The notes: generated from the sequence alone by a model not told the origin. Shown: positions 9,169 through 17,800, numbered from the stretch's first letter. The stretch: DNA of 38,768 bases from Paracoccus benzoatiresistens (GCF_026913015.1 NZ_JAPTYD010000034.1:1-38768); one strand, 5' to 3'. Translations and numbers: made by a program.

Positions 9169-12100
9169 ATGGGCGATCACCTGAGGGTTGCCGTTCCCTT
9201 CTCTTCAGTGTCGGGTATGCTTTTGACCAACCACACCCTCGGCAAAGTCGATCCGTCCACTACGGGAATGGTGGCAACTGCGGCAATCATAGCGTTGTCC
9301 CGGTGGTTTGCGATAAGCGAAATCATTGTTAGTATCGGTGTGGGCAAGCGAGAGTGCCGCGCCGCCATCCGGCCCGGCATGACTGCAAAAGATATTAGCG
9401 ACCTGCTGGAGTCATCGGTCCATACTTCCGCCCTCGACGATCTTCTGATCATTCCAGCACAGGCGGCGGGAACGCGTGACCTGCCAGGGCTGCGCGCCCG
9501 ATGCGATGAAGGACTGTTGCGCTTTGACAGCACGGGTGCTGACAATGTTGGCCTTGCAGAACTCGCCTCGCGGCTATTTGTGGCGATAAGCAACCAACCG
9601 GCTGCAGAGCTGTCCGAACTTGCACCGGCCCGCTTTGCCCCCGTGGACGGACGCGAGCCACCCGCCTTGCACGGCCTGAACCGGAAGCTCACCAGTAGCT
9701 GCATAGACATGGCGACAGGTGAAGCGCTGACGGGCGAACAGTTGGAACGGCGAACTGTTGCTATTTCCCGACTACTTCTCGACCATGGGGTCGGGCCCGG
9801 CACCATCGTCGGCGTGGCACTGCCCCGTGGTGTCAACTCCATCGCAGCTTGGGTCGCGATCCTGCGCTTGGGGGCCGGGTTTCTCCATCTAGACTCGGAA
9901 CTTTCCATCGAGCAGCGCCAGCAGATGTTGGAGGATAGTGCTCCTGCTTTCTTGTTAGTCGACAGTCCCGAACTTGCAGTACAGCTTGGCGGCCCTGCAC
10001 GGGCCCTAAATCTTCCCACAGGCGATACAGTATTGCCGGCAGTGGTTTGCGACAGCGCTGGCCCAGAGGATCCTGCCTATCTGATCTTTACTTCGGGCAG
10101 CTCTGGCAAACCCAAAGCGGTCATGATTGGACATGGTGCTCTTGACCATCATTCCCGCGCCGTGTCAGCGGCGTTCGAACTCACGCCGCAGGATCGCGTG
10201 CTGTCCTTCGCGGCCTTGGGTTTCGACGTGGCAATTGAAGAAATCCTTCCGACCCTTCGCGCGGGCGCCACTCTCGTTCTACGCAGCGACGAGATGCTGA
10301 ACACTCTCGAGCGCTTCGTGGACGAACTGCACAGCCAACGCATTACCGTCCTGAATCTTCCTACTGCCTTTTGGAGGTTGCTGACTGACAACCTCCAGCA
10401 CCCGTCCTCGCGCGGCCTCCCCAGGGACCTCAGACTTGTGATCGTGGGCGGCGAGCGGGTTCCGTCAACCACACTTGAACAGTGGCGGACGGTAGCTCCT
10501 AGCGTGATCTGGATGAACGGCTATGGTCCGACGGAGACAACTATTACCGCTACCCTCCACGTCGATCAGGGCGCACCACTGGAAATGGATAGCGTGCCCA
10601 TCGGTGCTCCGCTTGGTGCAGCGCGGCTTGTGCTGCTCGCGCCCGACGGCTCGCCTGCACCACCGGGACGGCCGGGTGAAATGTGGATCGGAGGCGTAGG
10701 GGTGGGTCTTGGCTACGTCAATCGACCCAACCAGACAGCGGAACGGTTCCGTGCTCTTCCCGGTTCACTCGGGCGCAGATATCCCGGCCGTTGGTACCGC
10801 ACCGGGGATCGGGTCCAACCGACGAGCAGCGGGGACTTGGTGTTCATGGATCGCATGGACCGGCAAATCAAGTTGAGCGGATACCGGATTGAGCCGGCCG
10901 GCATCGAGACTGCGCTGACGAAAGTTCCCGGTGTGCGCGAGGCGCGCATCGCCGTCCAGCATGGCGCCCTTGCAGTGTGGGTCGCTGGCGAGGCGGACCC
11001 GTGCAAGATTCGCAGGGTTCTTCGGGCCGAGTTGCCGAAAGGGGTCTCGCCGCGACTCATGATCCTTTCCGAGATGCCGCGCAACGAACGCGGTAAGCTC
11101 AATGAAGCGGCACTCCGCGACATAATGGCTAGCGCCGTCACTCAACCAGGCTTCGTGGATCCGGCGAAACCCGCAGCTGCCACGATTGGCCGGATCATGG
11201 GAAAACTGCTCGGCCAGCCGCCACTGAATGCCGAACAGTCTTTCTTCGATCAGGGTGGAAACTCCCTGATGGCAATCGAGCTTTCGGAACACTTGGTGCG
11301 CGTATTCGGCCGTCGACCGACGGTGCCCGCGATCTACAATCATCCTACGCCACAAGCATTGGCTCGGATGATGGAGGCCGGCAGTGCGTTCGAAGACAGC
11401 CTGATTGCCGTGCAACCTGAAGGCGATGGGGTGCCGCTCCTGGGTATCCATGTCTTGGGGACCAATGGAGATTTCTACCGCCCCCTCGCTGACGCGTTAC
11501 AGCCGCGGCATCCAGTTTGGGGTATTACGGTCGGTTTGCTGACTCCCGAAACCCCGACTGACATTGATGGGTTGGCAGAACTGTACTTCCGGCAAGTCCA
11601 AGAGTTTCGCCCTTATGGGCCCTTGGCGCTTGCGGGAGTGTCGCTTGGCGCTTTTGTTGCCTTCGAATTGGCAGCGCGGCTACATCGTGCGGGGCGCGAC
11701 GTGGCGATGGTGGCAATCTTCGATGCAGATGGTCCTGCGCCCTCCCGGCGGTCTACCGCGTTGGATCGGCTTGGTCGGGCAACATCACTGATGTGGCACA
11801 ATCCAGGTGCTGCACTGTGTCGCTATAGCGCGAGGGCGAAGGGAGAGTTGACGCTTGCGTTGCGGGTGATCTGGCTCCGCCTCGGCCGCCTGCTTGGGCG
11901 CAAGTCCGATCAGCACAACCTGGACGATTTCGTCGCAGCCAACATCGTCTCGGTTGCGGCCTACAAACCTGCTGTTTACCCGGGGCGGGTCGTTGTCTTC
12001 GCCGCGCAGGACGATTTGGCAAACACGGAGCGGGTGCGGAAGACTGCCTTGGGGTGGGCGTCCGTCGCGCCGGATCGGCGCTTCGTTTGTATCTCCGGCG

Positions 12101-12189
12101 ACCATCTCGGCATTCTAAGAGAGCCGGGCGTCCGCGACATTGCGCGCGTGATCCAGGAAGAGCTGGGTAGCATCAGCCCTGGATCGTGA
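9169..12189 (+). CDS. NRPS: half C domain, A, PCP, TE
   Basis: 1006 aa from the ATG at 9169. Residues 1-170 resemble the C-terminal lobe of a condensation domain and lack HHxxxDG. Adenylation domain about 175-650: A3 'IFTSGSSGKPKAVM' (about 306), A4 'FDVAIEEI' (D353), A5 'NGYGPTET' (about 450), A7 'YRTGDR', A10 'NERGKLN'. PCP 'DQGGNSLMAIEL' with phosphopantetheine Ser699. Thioesterase about 730-1000: 'GVSLG' nucleophile Ser825, 'FDADG' acid, 'GDHLG' His978. Reading the pocket by alignment to GrsA gives D-V-E-N-I-G-G-I-T-K, which I cannot match to a substrate with confidence. One amino acid can thus be activated, carried and released or transferred. The 3' end overlaps the convergent gene by 75 nt. 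Confidence 0.9.
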   Translation: MGDHLRVAVPFSSVSGMLLTNHTLGKVDPSTTGMVATAAIIALSRWFAISEIIVSIGVGKRECRAAIRPGMTAKDISDLLESSVHTSALDDLLIIPAQAAGTRDLPGLRARCDEGLLRFDSTGADNVGLAELASRLFVAISNQPAAELSELAPARFAPVDGREPPALHGLNRKLTSSCIDMATGEALTGEQLERRTVAISRLLLDHGVGPGTIVGVALPRGVNSIAAWVAILRLGAGFLHLDSELSIEQRQQMLEDSAPAFLLVDSPELAVQLGGPARALNLPTGDTVLPAVVCDSAGPEDPAYLIFTSGSSGKPKAVMIGHGALDHHSRAVSAAFELTPQDRVLSFAALGFDVAIEEILPTLRAGATLVLRSDEMLNTLERFVDELHSQRITVLNLPTAFWRLLTDNLQHPSSRGLPRDLRLVIVGGERVPSTTLEQWRTVAPSVIWMNGYGPTETTITATLHVDQGAPLEMDSVPIGAPLGAARLVLLAPDGSPAPPGRPGEMWIGGVGVGLGYVNRPNQTAERFRALPGSLGRRYPGRWYRTGDRVQPTSSGDLVFMDRMDRQIKLSGYRIEPAGIETALTKVPGVREARIAVQHGALAVWVAGEADPCKIRRVLRAELPKGVSPRLMILSEMPRNERGKLNEAALRDIMASAVTQPGFVDPAKPAAATIGRIMGKLLGQPPLNAEQSFFDQGGNSLMAIELSEHLVRVFGRRPTVPAIYNHPTPQALARMMEAGSAFEDSLIAVQPEGDGVPLLGIHVLGTNGDFYRPLADALQPRHPVWGITVGLLTPETPTDIDGLAELYFRQVQEFRPYGPLALAGVSLGAFVAFELAARLHRAGRDVAMVAIFDADGPAPSRRSTALDRLGRATSLMWHNPGAALCRYSARAKGELTLALRVIWLRLGRLLGRKSDQHNLDDFVAANIVSVAAYKPAVYPGRVVVFAAQDDLANTERVRKTALGWASVAPDRRFVCISGDHLGILREPGVRDIARVIQEELGSISPGS

Positions 12190-13659
12190 CGCTTCTTGCG
12201 TCTCCGGCTGGTCACGGTTCAAGAAAAGATAGCCGCCCACCGTAATCGCAGCCAGGAAGATGGCTAGAGCGAGTCCGAAGCGTATTGTCTTTTGAAGCCG
12301 CCGCGCGGCTGAGGGCAGCAACGGCACGACCGCGATGGGAACAACGCCCAACTGTCTCTCTATAGCGAGTGCGTTGCGCATCACCGGATTGCGGAGTTCA
12401 AGCAGAAAGATCAGGAGAAGAGCGGCACCGAAGCTGAGCACCCCACCCATTGCTAGAGACCGCTTGCGGCTAGAAGCCATTGCGTACTCCGGTGGTTGTG
12501 CATCCTCCAGAACGATCATTCCAGCAGCGGCCCCGGTGTCTCGCATCGACTGCTGGCCCTGTGCCTGCGCCAACTGAAGCGCGACACCGGAAAGCTGCTG
12601 GACGAGCTGAGCTTGGTTGCGCGCAAGCCCGGCGAGTTCCTGTTCGACCATCGGCATCCGCGCCATGGCGCTTAAGATCTCCTGCTGGCGGGCAGAAATG
12701 ACCTCCTTTTGCTCTTCGAGCGTACGGCGCTGTGATTCGATCAGTTCGGCCTGGCGATTACCGATCGCGTCACCGGCCGCGGCAGGGTTGTCACGTAAGG
12801 CTTGGATCTCTGCTTCGATCCGCTGGACCTCCGGATGATCAGAGGGCAAAACGCGGCGGCTTTGCGCAAGCTCGGAGTTGAGGCGGGACAGACGAGCGGC
12901 GAGCGAAACGTCGGCCTGTTCCGATCCCTCGGTTTCGGTACGCAGCTCGGCCGCAAGTTGGTCCCGTTCTAGGACAAGTACCTGGCGATCTAGTTCCAGT
13001 TGCAGCTCACGTAATTGGACAAGCTCGCTACGGAGAGACTCTGCCCTATCCGGTAGCGCCTCTTCGTTCGTGTTTTTCACCTCGCGGATTTTGCGATCAA
13101 TCTGTTCAAGTTGATCATTCAACCGCCGGGCCTCGGCATCAAGAAAGGCTACCAGTTCCTCGATGGTGCGCGTACGCTCCCTGGCATCCTGCGCCATCAG
13201 GCTGGCCGCCAGGTCATTGGCCACCTGAGCCGCCTGCTGAGGATTGCCCGCCTGACTCGTGATCAGAAGCGCTGAAATCTGTGTGTCCGCGCCCGGTACC
13301 GCTCCGCTGGCGTCGATCATCCGAATTTGGTTCTGCTCGCGGAAGGCGAATAGCCGGTCGTCATCTGACATGGCAGGTTGGTCCGAGAAGAGCCCGTGCT
13401 TCTCGATCAGGGCCAGCACGTTTTCACGCCGCATCAGGTATTGTTCAATTCCCTGGACCCGCCGCGCGGCCGAAAGTGCTTCGTCCCCAGCCAGATTGGT
13501 ATTCCGAAGTTGGATGAGGGACGTTGCCTCGTAGACGGAGGGCTGCGATAGAGCGTAGGCAAGAGCCGCCAACAGCCCGAGCGAAAGCACCAGTGTAAAC
13601 AGGACGATCCTGCGCTGCAGCATCGACATGACATCGGCAATGGACTGGATAGGACCCAT
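12115..13659 (-). CDS. Wzz/GumC-like polysaccharide co-polymerase
   Basis: 514 aa. Transmembrane segment about 20-40 ('IVLFTLVLSLGLLAALAYAL'), then a periplasmic part beginning 'YEATSLIQLRNT' (Wzz domain start). A long coiled coil, about residues 165-395, is rich in Glu, Arg, Gln and Leu and holds the GNVR-like 'LPSDHPEVQRIEAEIQALR'. Two C-terminal hydrophobic segments (about 427-445 and 478-498) flank 'RNPVMRNALAIERQLGVVPI'. The family controls chain length and export in Wzy-dependent exopolysaccharide synthesis, usually with a cytoplasmic BY-kinase. Here that partner is the separate gene immediately upstream: its TAG directly abuts this ATG, and GGAG lies inside the upstream gene's end, so translation is coupled. 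The 3' end overlaps the NRPS. Confidence 0.9.
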   Translation of the reverse strand: MGPIQSIADVMSMLQRRIVLFTLVLSLGLLAALAYALSQPSVYEATSLIQLRNTNLAGDEALSAARRVQGIEQYLMRRENVLALIEKHGLFSDQPAMSDDDRLFAFREQNQIRMIDASGAVPGADTQISALLITSQAGNPQQAAQVANDLAASLMAQDARERTRTIEELVAFLDAEARRLNDQLEQIDRKIREVKNTNEEALPDRAESLRSELVQLRELQLELDRQVLVLERDQLAAELRTETEGSEQADVSLAARLSRLNSELAQSRRVLPSDHPEVQRIEAEIQALRDNPAAAGDAIGNRQAELIESQRRTLEEQKEVISARQQEILSAMARMPMVEQELAGLARNQAQLVQQLSGVALQLAQAQGQQSMRDTGAAAGMIVLEDAQPPEYAMASSRKRSLAMGGVLSFGAALLLIFLLELRNPVMRNALAIERQLGVVPIAVVPLLPSAARRLQKTIRFGLALAIFLAAITVGGYLFLNRDQPETQEASRSRADATQLFLDHARNVADARLS

Positions 13660-14421
13660 CTACTGCTCCGCGTCAACCAAGACTACGCCAAGGACCGGCG
13701 GACCGTTCTCGATAAGGCGGTCGCAGCGCCGCAGGTCCGATGGAATGGTGCTGGTGCCGTCTGATACCATCAGCAAAGTCTCGACCATGCCCAGTCCCGA
13801 CAGCCCCGTATCTCCTTCAAGGATAGGCGGCAGCAGCAGAAGCGTCACATCGGGCGCGAGATCTTCGATCAATCGTGCAACAGATACGGCGGCGTTCGGC
13901 TCCTGCAGGGTTTCCGCGGCCAGAGAATCTTGCACGGTGTTGCCAATGAAAACAAGATTGTCACCAAAGCGGACAGCGGCAGAGCGGAGGTCAATGCTTT
14001 CGCGCAACGCTTTACCCAGGTTCGGGCCTTCGAATAAGCCGATCATCTGGATCAATCGCGGAACGTGTAAGTCCAAGTCTATCAGCACCACCCGGAGGCT
14101 CGGCCTGCGGGCAAGGCTAAAGGCGAGGTTTGCCGCGGCATACGCGGCCGTCGGTCTGCTAAGGGGCTGGGTCAAGCCGATACGGCTCCAACCCCTTTTC
14201 TCGCTCACACTCAGCATCCGGGTCCGAAGCACGTCGAACTGCCTGGCCGCGGCAGAGTTTGGCGCCATTGCTGCCGGAAGCCGGCTTTGCAGTGCTCGGG
14301 CACTTGGTAGAGCTAGTTCCCGAAGGCTCGCCCAGTCGATTTGGCGCGGTGAGGGATCAGACGGATCAGATGAAACAAAGCCAGGTTGAGGCGTTTCAGA
14401 TGGGATCGCACTGATGTTCAT
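13660..14421 (-). CDS. CpsD/BY-kinase-like ATPase lacking Walker A
   Basis: 253 aa. Resembles the cytoplasmic ATPase half of Wzc/ExoP/CpsD: 'AARQFDVLRTRM' ('FRxLRTN'-like), a Walker-A' strand 'RVVLIDLDLHVPRL' and a Walker-B-like strand 'APDVTLLLLPPI'. The P-loop site that should read GxGKT/S reads 'TQPLSRPTAAYAAANLA', with no Gly-Lys-Thr, and the C-terminus ends 'VLGVVLVDAEQ' without the usual tyrosine cluster. ATP binding and autokinase activity are therefore doubtful; it may be a structural partner. It is the first gene of a two-gene operon with the co-polymerase and is transcribed divergently from the GT2 at 14511. The family call is good, the activity doubtful. Confidence 0.8.
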   Translation of the reverse strand: MNISAIPSETPQPGFVSSDPSDPSPRQIDWASLRELALPSARALQSRLPAAMAPNSAAARQFDVLRTRMLSVSEKRGWSRIGLTQPLSRPTAAYAAANLAFSLARRPSLRVVLIDLDLHVPRLIQMIGLFEGPNLGKALRESIDLRSAAVRFGDNLVFIGNTVQDSLAAETLQEPNAAVSVARLIEDLAPDVTLLLLPPILEGDTGLSGLGMVETLLMVSDGTSTIPSDLRRCDRLIENGPPVLGVVLVDAEQ

Positions 14422-14510
14422 TCAGATCTCGTTCGAAGCGTCTGGCTGGACGGGGTGGCTGGATCTGATCATTATGATAAAATCAAAGTTAGCGACAGCA
14501 CAACTGACAC
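14422..14510. promoter_or_regulatory. Divergent intergenic region
   Basis: 89 nt between the ATPase-like gene (-) and the GT2 (+), so it should carry promoters for both directions. It holds an A+T-rich patch at about 14467-14485 with TATGAT (14473-14478) as a possible -10 on the + strand, but no good -35 is found at 16-18 nt. The patch TGATCATTATGATAAAATCA has partial dyad symmetry and could bind a regulator. Inferred from arrangement only. Confidence 0.35.
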
Positions 14511-15488
14511 ATGCAAACTGAAGTTCTACCGCCTCCCACGACTGGTGCCGTGGCCATCGGCCGGAATGAAGGCGAGCGCCTGATGGCTTGCTTGAGTTCG
14601 CTGGTCAGACAGGTAGACCGGCTGGTCTATGTCGATTCGGGTTCGACGGATAATAGCGTGCAGGTGGCTAGGGAAATTGGAGCGGAGGTCGTGCAGCTTG
14701 ACCTTTCGCATCCATTTACCGCCGCTCGTGCACGAAATGCTGGGTTTGCACAGCTGACGGGAAACGGGCGGTGGCCTGTCTTCGTCCAGTTCGTTGATGG
14801 AGACTGCGAGGTCGTAGAGGGTTGGATCAAAACGGCAACGGAACGGCTTGCTTCTGATCCGAGTCTTGCCGCAGTGGCGGGGCGCAGACGGGAGCTTCGG
14901 CCCGAGGCCAGCCGTTACAACCGTCTTATTGATGCCGAGTGGGCGACACCTGTTGGATTCGTCCGCGCCGTCGGAGGAGATGCCATGTTGCGCGTCGATG
15001 CGCTGATGGAAATCGGTGGCTACCGGGAGGACCTGATCGCCGGCGAAGAACCCGAAATGTGTTTACGTCTCTTGCGTGCAGGATGGCGAATTGAACGGCT
15101 GAATGCAGAGATGACGCGCCACGACGCCGCGCTGCTCCGTTTTGGCCAATGGTGGACTCGCACGCGGCGTGCAGGTCACGCCTTCGCGGAAGGTGCAGCC
15201 TTGCATGGTCGCGGTCCCGAACGACACTGGGTGGCAGAAACTCGCCGTGCGCTCATCTGGGGTGCGGTGCTTCCGGCATGTGTGCTCGCTTCCATGGCGC
15301 TCACTCCGGCGGCCGCCGCGCTGCTGATGGTCTATCCGCTGCAAGTTGCCCGTTTAAGCCGCCGGATAGGAGCCGAACAGGCGCTGTTCATGACGCTCGG
15401 TAAGGTTCCCGAGGCGATGGGGGCAATCGAATACTACGTGCGCCGTACGCGGCTTGGCCGTGCGCGCGGATTGATCGAGTACAAATGA
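14511..15488 (+). CDS. GT2 glycosyltransferase, membrane-anchored
   Basis: 325 aa, GT-A fold. 'AVAIGRNEGERL' and 'VYVDSGSTDNS' form the nucleotide-binding start, 'FVDGDCE' is the metal-binding DxD-type motif, and 'GEEPEMCLRLLRAGW' is the acceptor/catalytic ED region. The C-terminal third has one or two hydrophobic segments (about residues 246-280), so the enzyme probably sits on the inner membrane and acts on undecaprenyl-linked intermediates. The ATG at 14511 is the first in frame after the divergent region; its ribosome site is weak. The stop is 3 nt before the next GT2, showing one operon. The sugar is unknown. Confidence 0.85.
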   Translation: MQTEVLPPPTTGAVAIGRNEGERLMACLSSLVRQVDRLVYVDSGSTDNSVQVAREIGAEVVQLDLSHPFTAARARNAGFAQLTGNGRWPVFVQFVDGDCEVVEGWIKTATERLASDPSLAAVAGRRRELRPEASRYNRLIDAEWATPVGFVRAVGGDAMLRVDALMEIGGYREDLIAGEEPEMCLRLLRAGWRIERLNAEMTRHDAALLRFGQWWTRTRRAGHAFAEGAALHGRGPERHWVAETRRALIWGAVLPACVLASMALTPAAAALLMVYPLQVARLSRRIGAEQALFMTLGKVPEAMGAIEYYVRRTRLGRARGLIEYK

Positions 15489-15491
15489 CCA

Positions 15492-16328
15492 ATGACCGAG
15501 TTTTTCCTCAGCGTTATCATTCCGGCGAATAACGAAGCCGCACGGATAGCCGGTTGCCTTCGCTCGCTGCTTTCCCAAAGAGGACTGGAGGATAGGCGAG
15601 TGCAGGTCGTCGTCGTGCCGAACGGATGCGGGGACGAAACGTCCGGCATTGCTCGCGCGCATGAGGATGAGTTTGCAAACCGCAACTGGCAGCTTACCGT
15701 GGTGGAATTGGCAGAGGGAGGAAAAATTCAGGCCTTAAACAAAGGCGACGAAGAGGCCGGCGCCTCCGCGCGACTTTATCTCGATGCCGACATTCTCTGC
15801 GGTCCCGGTCTGCTCGCCGGGGTAATTGATGCACTCGACTGCCCTTATCCCGTTTATGCTGGGGCAAGACTTCAGGTTCCGCCTCCGGTTTCAGTGATCT
15901 CACGGCGTTATGCAGGATTCTGGCAAAATCTGCCCTTCTTGACTCGCGGAGTCTCTGGCGCCGGGCTGTTCGCGGTTAATAGTTCCGGACGCGGACGTTG
16001 GCACCGCTTTCCTCCAATCATTGCCGATGATGCCTTTGTCCGCGGTCTTTTTGCACCTGCAGAGCGGGTTCTGGTAAATGCCGCCTATTCCTGGCCGATC
16101 AGTGAAGGGGTTCAGGCATTGGTAAAGGTGCGAGGCCGCCAGGACGACGGCATGCGCGAGCTTGCACGGCTTTACCCTGACATGATGCAGAACTTCGACG
16201 ACCGACCTGCGTGGTGGGAGCTTGGCCGTCTTGCGGCAGCCGATCCTCTTGGCTTCATGACTTACTCGGCCGTAGGACTCGCTACGCGGTTGCGACGCAG
16301 GCGGGGTGGTTGGGCTCGAAACCGCTAA
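15492..16328 (+). CDS. GT2 glycosyltransferase
   Basis: 278 aa. The N-terminus 'FFLSVIIPANNEAARIAG' and 'VVVPNGCGDET' is a GT2 nucleotide-binding region; 'LYLDADI' carries the DxD motif; 'PIIADDAFVRGLF' supplies the acidic catalytic region. The family transfers sugars from UDP- or GDP-donors. The C-terminus is basic ('LRRRRGGWARNR') and peripheral membrane binding is plausible. It is separated by 3 nt from the GT2 before it. Downstream of its stop the sequence changes character (hairpin and an A+T-richer frame), so the operon may end here. No substrate can be read from the sequence. Confidence 0.85.
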   Translation: MTEFFLSVIIPANNEAARIAGCLRSLLSQRGLEDRRVQVVVVPNGCGDETSGIARAHEDEFANRNWQLTVVELAEGGKIQALNKGDEEAGASARLYLDADILCGPGLLAGVIDALDCPYPVYAGARLQVPPPVSVISRRYAGFWQNLPFLTRGVSGAGLFAVNSSGRGRWHRFPPIIADDAFVRGLFAPAERVLVNAAYSWPISEGVQALVKVRGRQDDGMRELARLYPDMMQNFDDRPAWWELGRLAAADPLGFMTYSAVGLATRLRRRRGGWARNR

Positions 16329-16395
16329 ACGCAAGGGCGCCGGAGTCTGCGTGCTTGATCTTGGCCCAGCTGCAGGCCTCCTCGACCTGCTTCTC

Positions 16396-16425
16396 CCTCT
16401 GGCGCAACAAAGGTTGCGCCAGAGG
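16396..16425. terminator. Perfect 13-bp hairpin after the GT2 gene
   Basis: CCTCTGGCGCAAC (16396-16408) and GTTGCGCCAGAGG (16413-16425) form a perfect GC-rich stem with an AAAG loop, 68 nt after the GT2 stop. No T-run follows on either strand, so it is not a textbook intrinsic terminator. It could attenuate transcription, protect the 3' end of the mRNA, or be the arm of a mobile or recombination site. The pairing is seen directly; the role is inferred. Confidence 0.45.
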
Positions 16426-16454
16426 AGGGGACGGGCCCGAAACGACCGGCTTTC

Positions 16455-16793
16455 GTGTTCTCTGCAAAATACGGAGTCCCGGTGGTGCCGACAGGGATGC
16501 ACTCACCAGATCACACATTCTACCTCTTTCGCAACGTGATCGAGTGGTGCCTCGACAAGCCAAAGAATGCCGTGGAGTCGCTGTTTCTCCCTTATCATCA
16601 CGTTGAGGTTAGCGATTTAAAGAGAGCAGGCCTGCTCCGGCATCTACAACTTCACAAACGGCTTCTCTCCGTTAAACCTGAAATTGAAAAGTTTCATTAT
16701 CCTTTCTTTAAGATTGAGGGTAATGAGGTGGCTGCCGAAAAGAATATACGAGGATCTAGTTTGCGGGCTTCCAAAGAACGCCTTGATATGTAA
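16455..16793 (+). CDS. Hypothetical protein, possibly a gene fragment
   Basis: 112 aa from a GTG; the frame stays open upstream, so the true start may be elsewhere or lost. I do not recognise the family. The first part ('KYGVPVVPTGMHSPDHTFYLF') looks like the inside of a globular enzyme rather than an N-terminus, suggesting a C-terminal fragment. The middle is rich in His, Leu and Lys. The last 120 nt are clearly richer in A+T than the glycosyltransferase genes around it. It lies between the hairpin and the sugar transferase. It may be the decayed tail of a transferase once in the EPS operon. Confidence 0.4.
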   Translation: MFSAKYGVPVVPTGMHSPDHTFYLFRNVIEWCLDKPKNAVESLFLPYHHVEVSDLKRAGLLRHLQLHKRLLSVKPEIEKFHYPFFKIEGNEVAAEKNIRGSSLRASKERLDM

Positions 16794-16860
16794 TCGTCCT
16801 CAAATTACAGTCGGCCACAAAGCCGAATTTAGTTAGTCAGTGTTTCAGGAGTTCTCGGCG

Positions 16861-17556
16861 ATGTTTCACCCCTCTGAGTTGCAATTTCCGGATGTCACAC
16901 CGCAGGCAACTCACGCCAAGTCGTTCTCACAAGAGCAGTCGTTCTCTCCAGGACTCTATCGCCGAGCTGGCAAGCGCGCCTTGGACATCACAGTTGTTCT
17001 CGCCGCCGCACCATTCGTCCTGTTGCTCATTGCAGTACTGGCGATCGTCGTAGCCAAAGATCGATCGAACCCGTTCTATAGCCAGGACCGGGTCGGCTAC
17101 AGAGGTCGAACGTTCAGGCTGTGGAAGCTACGCACCATGGTGCCAGATGCAGACGCCTGCTTGGCCACTCACCTGGCGACAAACGAAGAAGCTCGGGAGG
17201 AGTGGCAATTGACGCAGAAGTTGCACAACGATCCAAGGGTTACACCTTTTGGACGATTTTTGCGCCGGACTTCCCTCGATGAACTGCCACAGCTTTTCAA
17301 TGTCCTGCGGGGGGACATGAGCCTGATCGGGCCGCGTCCCATGATGGTCGAGCAGCGCTCAATGTATCCTGGGTCCGAATACTTCCTCCTCCGTCCGGGT
17401 GTAACGGGCTTATGGCAAGTATCGGAGCGGCATAGCACAACTTTTGCCGCTCGGGCTACATATGATGCCGAATACCACGCGACGCTCTCCCTCGCGACCG
17501 ATTTGCGGACTCTGCTCCGGACGGTGGTCGTCGTCATGCGCGCAACCGGAGTTTAA
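16861..17556 (+). CDS. ExoY/WcaJ-type initiating sugar-phosphate transferase
   Basis: 231 aa from the ATG at 16861 (CAGGAG about 10 nt upstream; a GTG at 16840 would overlap that site). Bacterial sugar transferase domain: 'KRALDITVVL' opens the single membrane hairpin (about residues 44-66), then 'FYSQDRVGYRGRTFRLWKLRTM', split by the Asp/Arg motif, 'TPFGRFLRRTSLDELPQ', 'NVLRGDMSLIGPRP' and 'RPGVTGLWQVS'. These are the signatures of polyisoprenyl-phosphate hexose-1-phosphate transferases, which put the first sugar on undecaprenyl phosphate. The short ExoY-like form lacks the N-terminal membrane domain of WbaP. It defines the locus as a lipid-linked polysaccharide pathway. Donor (galactose or glucose) not decided. 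Confidence 0.92.
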   Translation: MFHPSELQFPDVTPQATHAKSFSQEQSFSPGLYRRAGKRALDITVVLAAAPFVLLLIAVLAIVVAKDRSNPFYSQDRVGYRGRTFRLWKLRTMVPDADACLATHLATNEEAREEWQLTQKLHNDPRVTPFGRFLRRTSLDELPQLFNVLRGDMSLIGPRPMMVEQRSMYPGSEYFLLRPGVTGLWQVSERHSTTFAARATYDAEYHATLSLATDLRTLLRTVVVVMRATGV

Positions 17557-17593
17557 TCCTCTCCTCGGGACCTCTGCAGGCCGCAAGAGGTGT

Positions 17594-17800
17594 CTAAATC
17601 GCGGAACGGCCGCGGTTCTCCGGCTGCTCGCGAGTGCATCGCGCGCGGATAGACCCAAGCACCAGCAGCACAAGAGCCCCACTGAGGATATAAACGATCA
17701 CTCCCAACCACAGACTCAAAGCCCATGCTGTCAACGCACCTGCTGTGATGGCGCATACTGTTGCAGCCAAGAGAAAAGCCACCGTCATAGCTGCCCGCAT
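17594..17800 (-). CDS. Small two-helix membrane protein
   Basis: 68 aa from the ATG at 17800. Two hydrophobic segments (about residues 5-27 and 29-49) are followed by a basic, hydrophilic tail ('RARCTREQPENRGR'). No family is recognised. It faces the sugar transferase gene convergently and follows the flippase gene on the same strand after about 130 nt, so it could be the last gene of that transcript. Small membrane proteins of this kind are often accessory to polysaccharide export, but this is only context. A hairpin-like GGCG/CGCC repeat lies between it and the flippase (about 17889-17911). Confidence 0.45.
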   Translation of the reverse strand: MRAAMTVAFLLAATVCAITAGALTAWALSLWLGVIVYILSGALVLLVLGSIRARCTREQPENRGRSAI

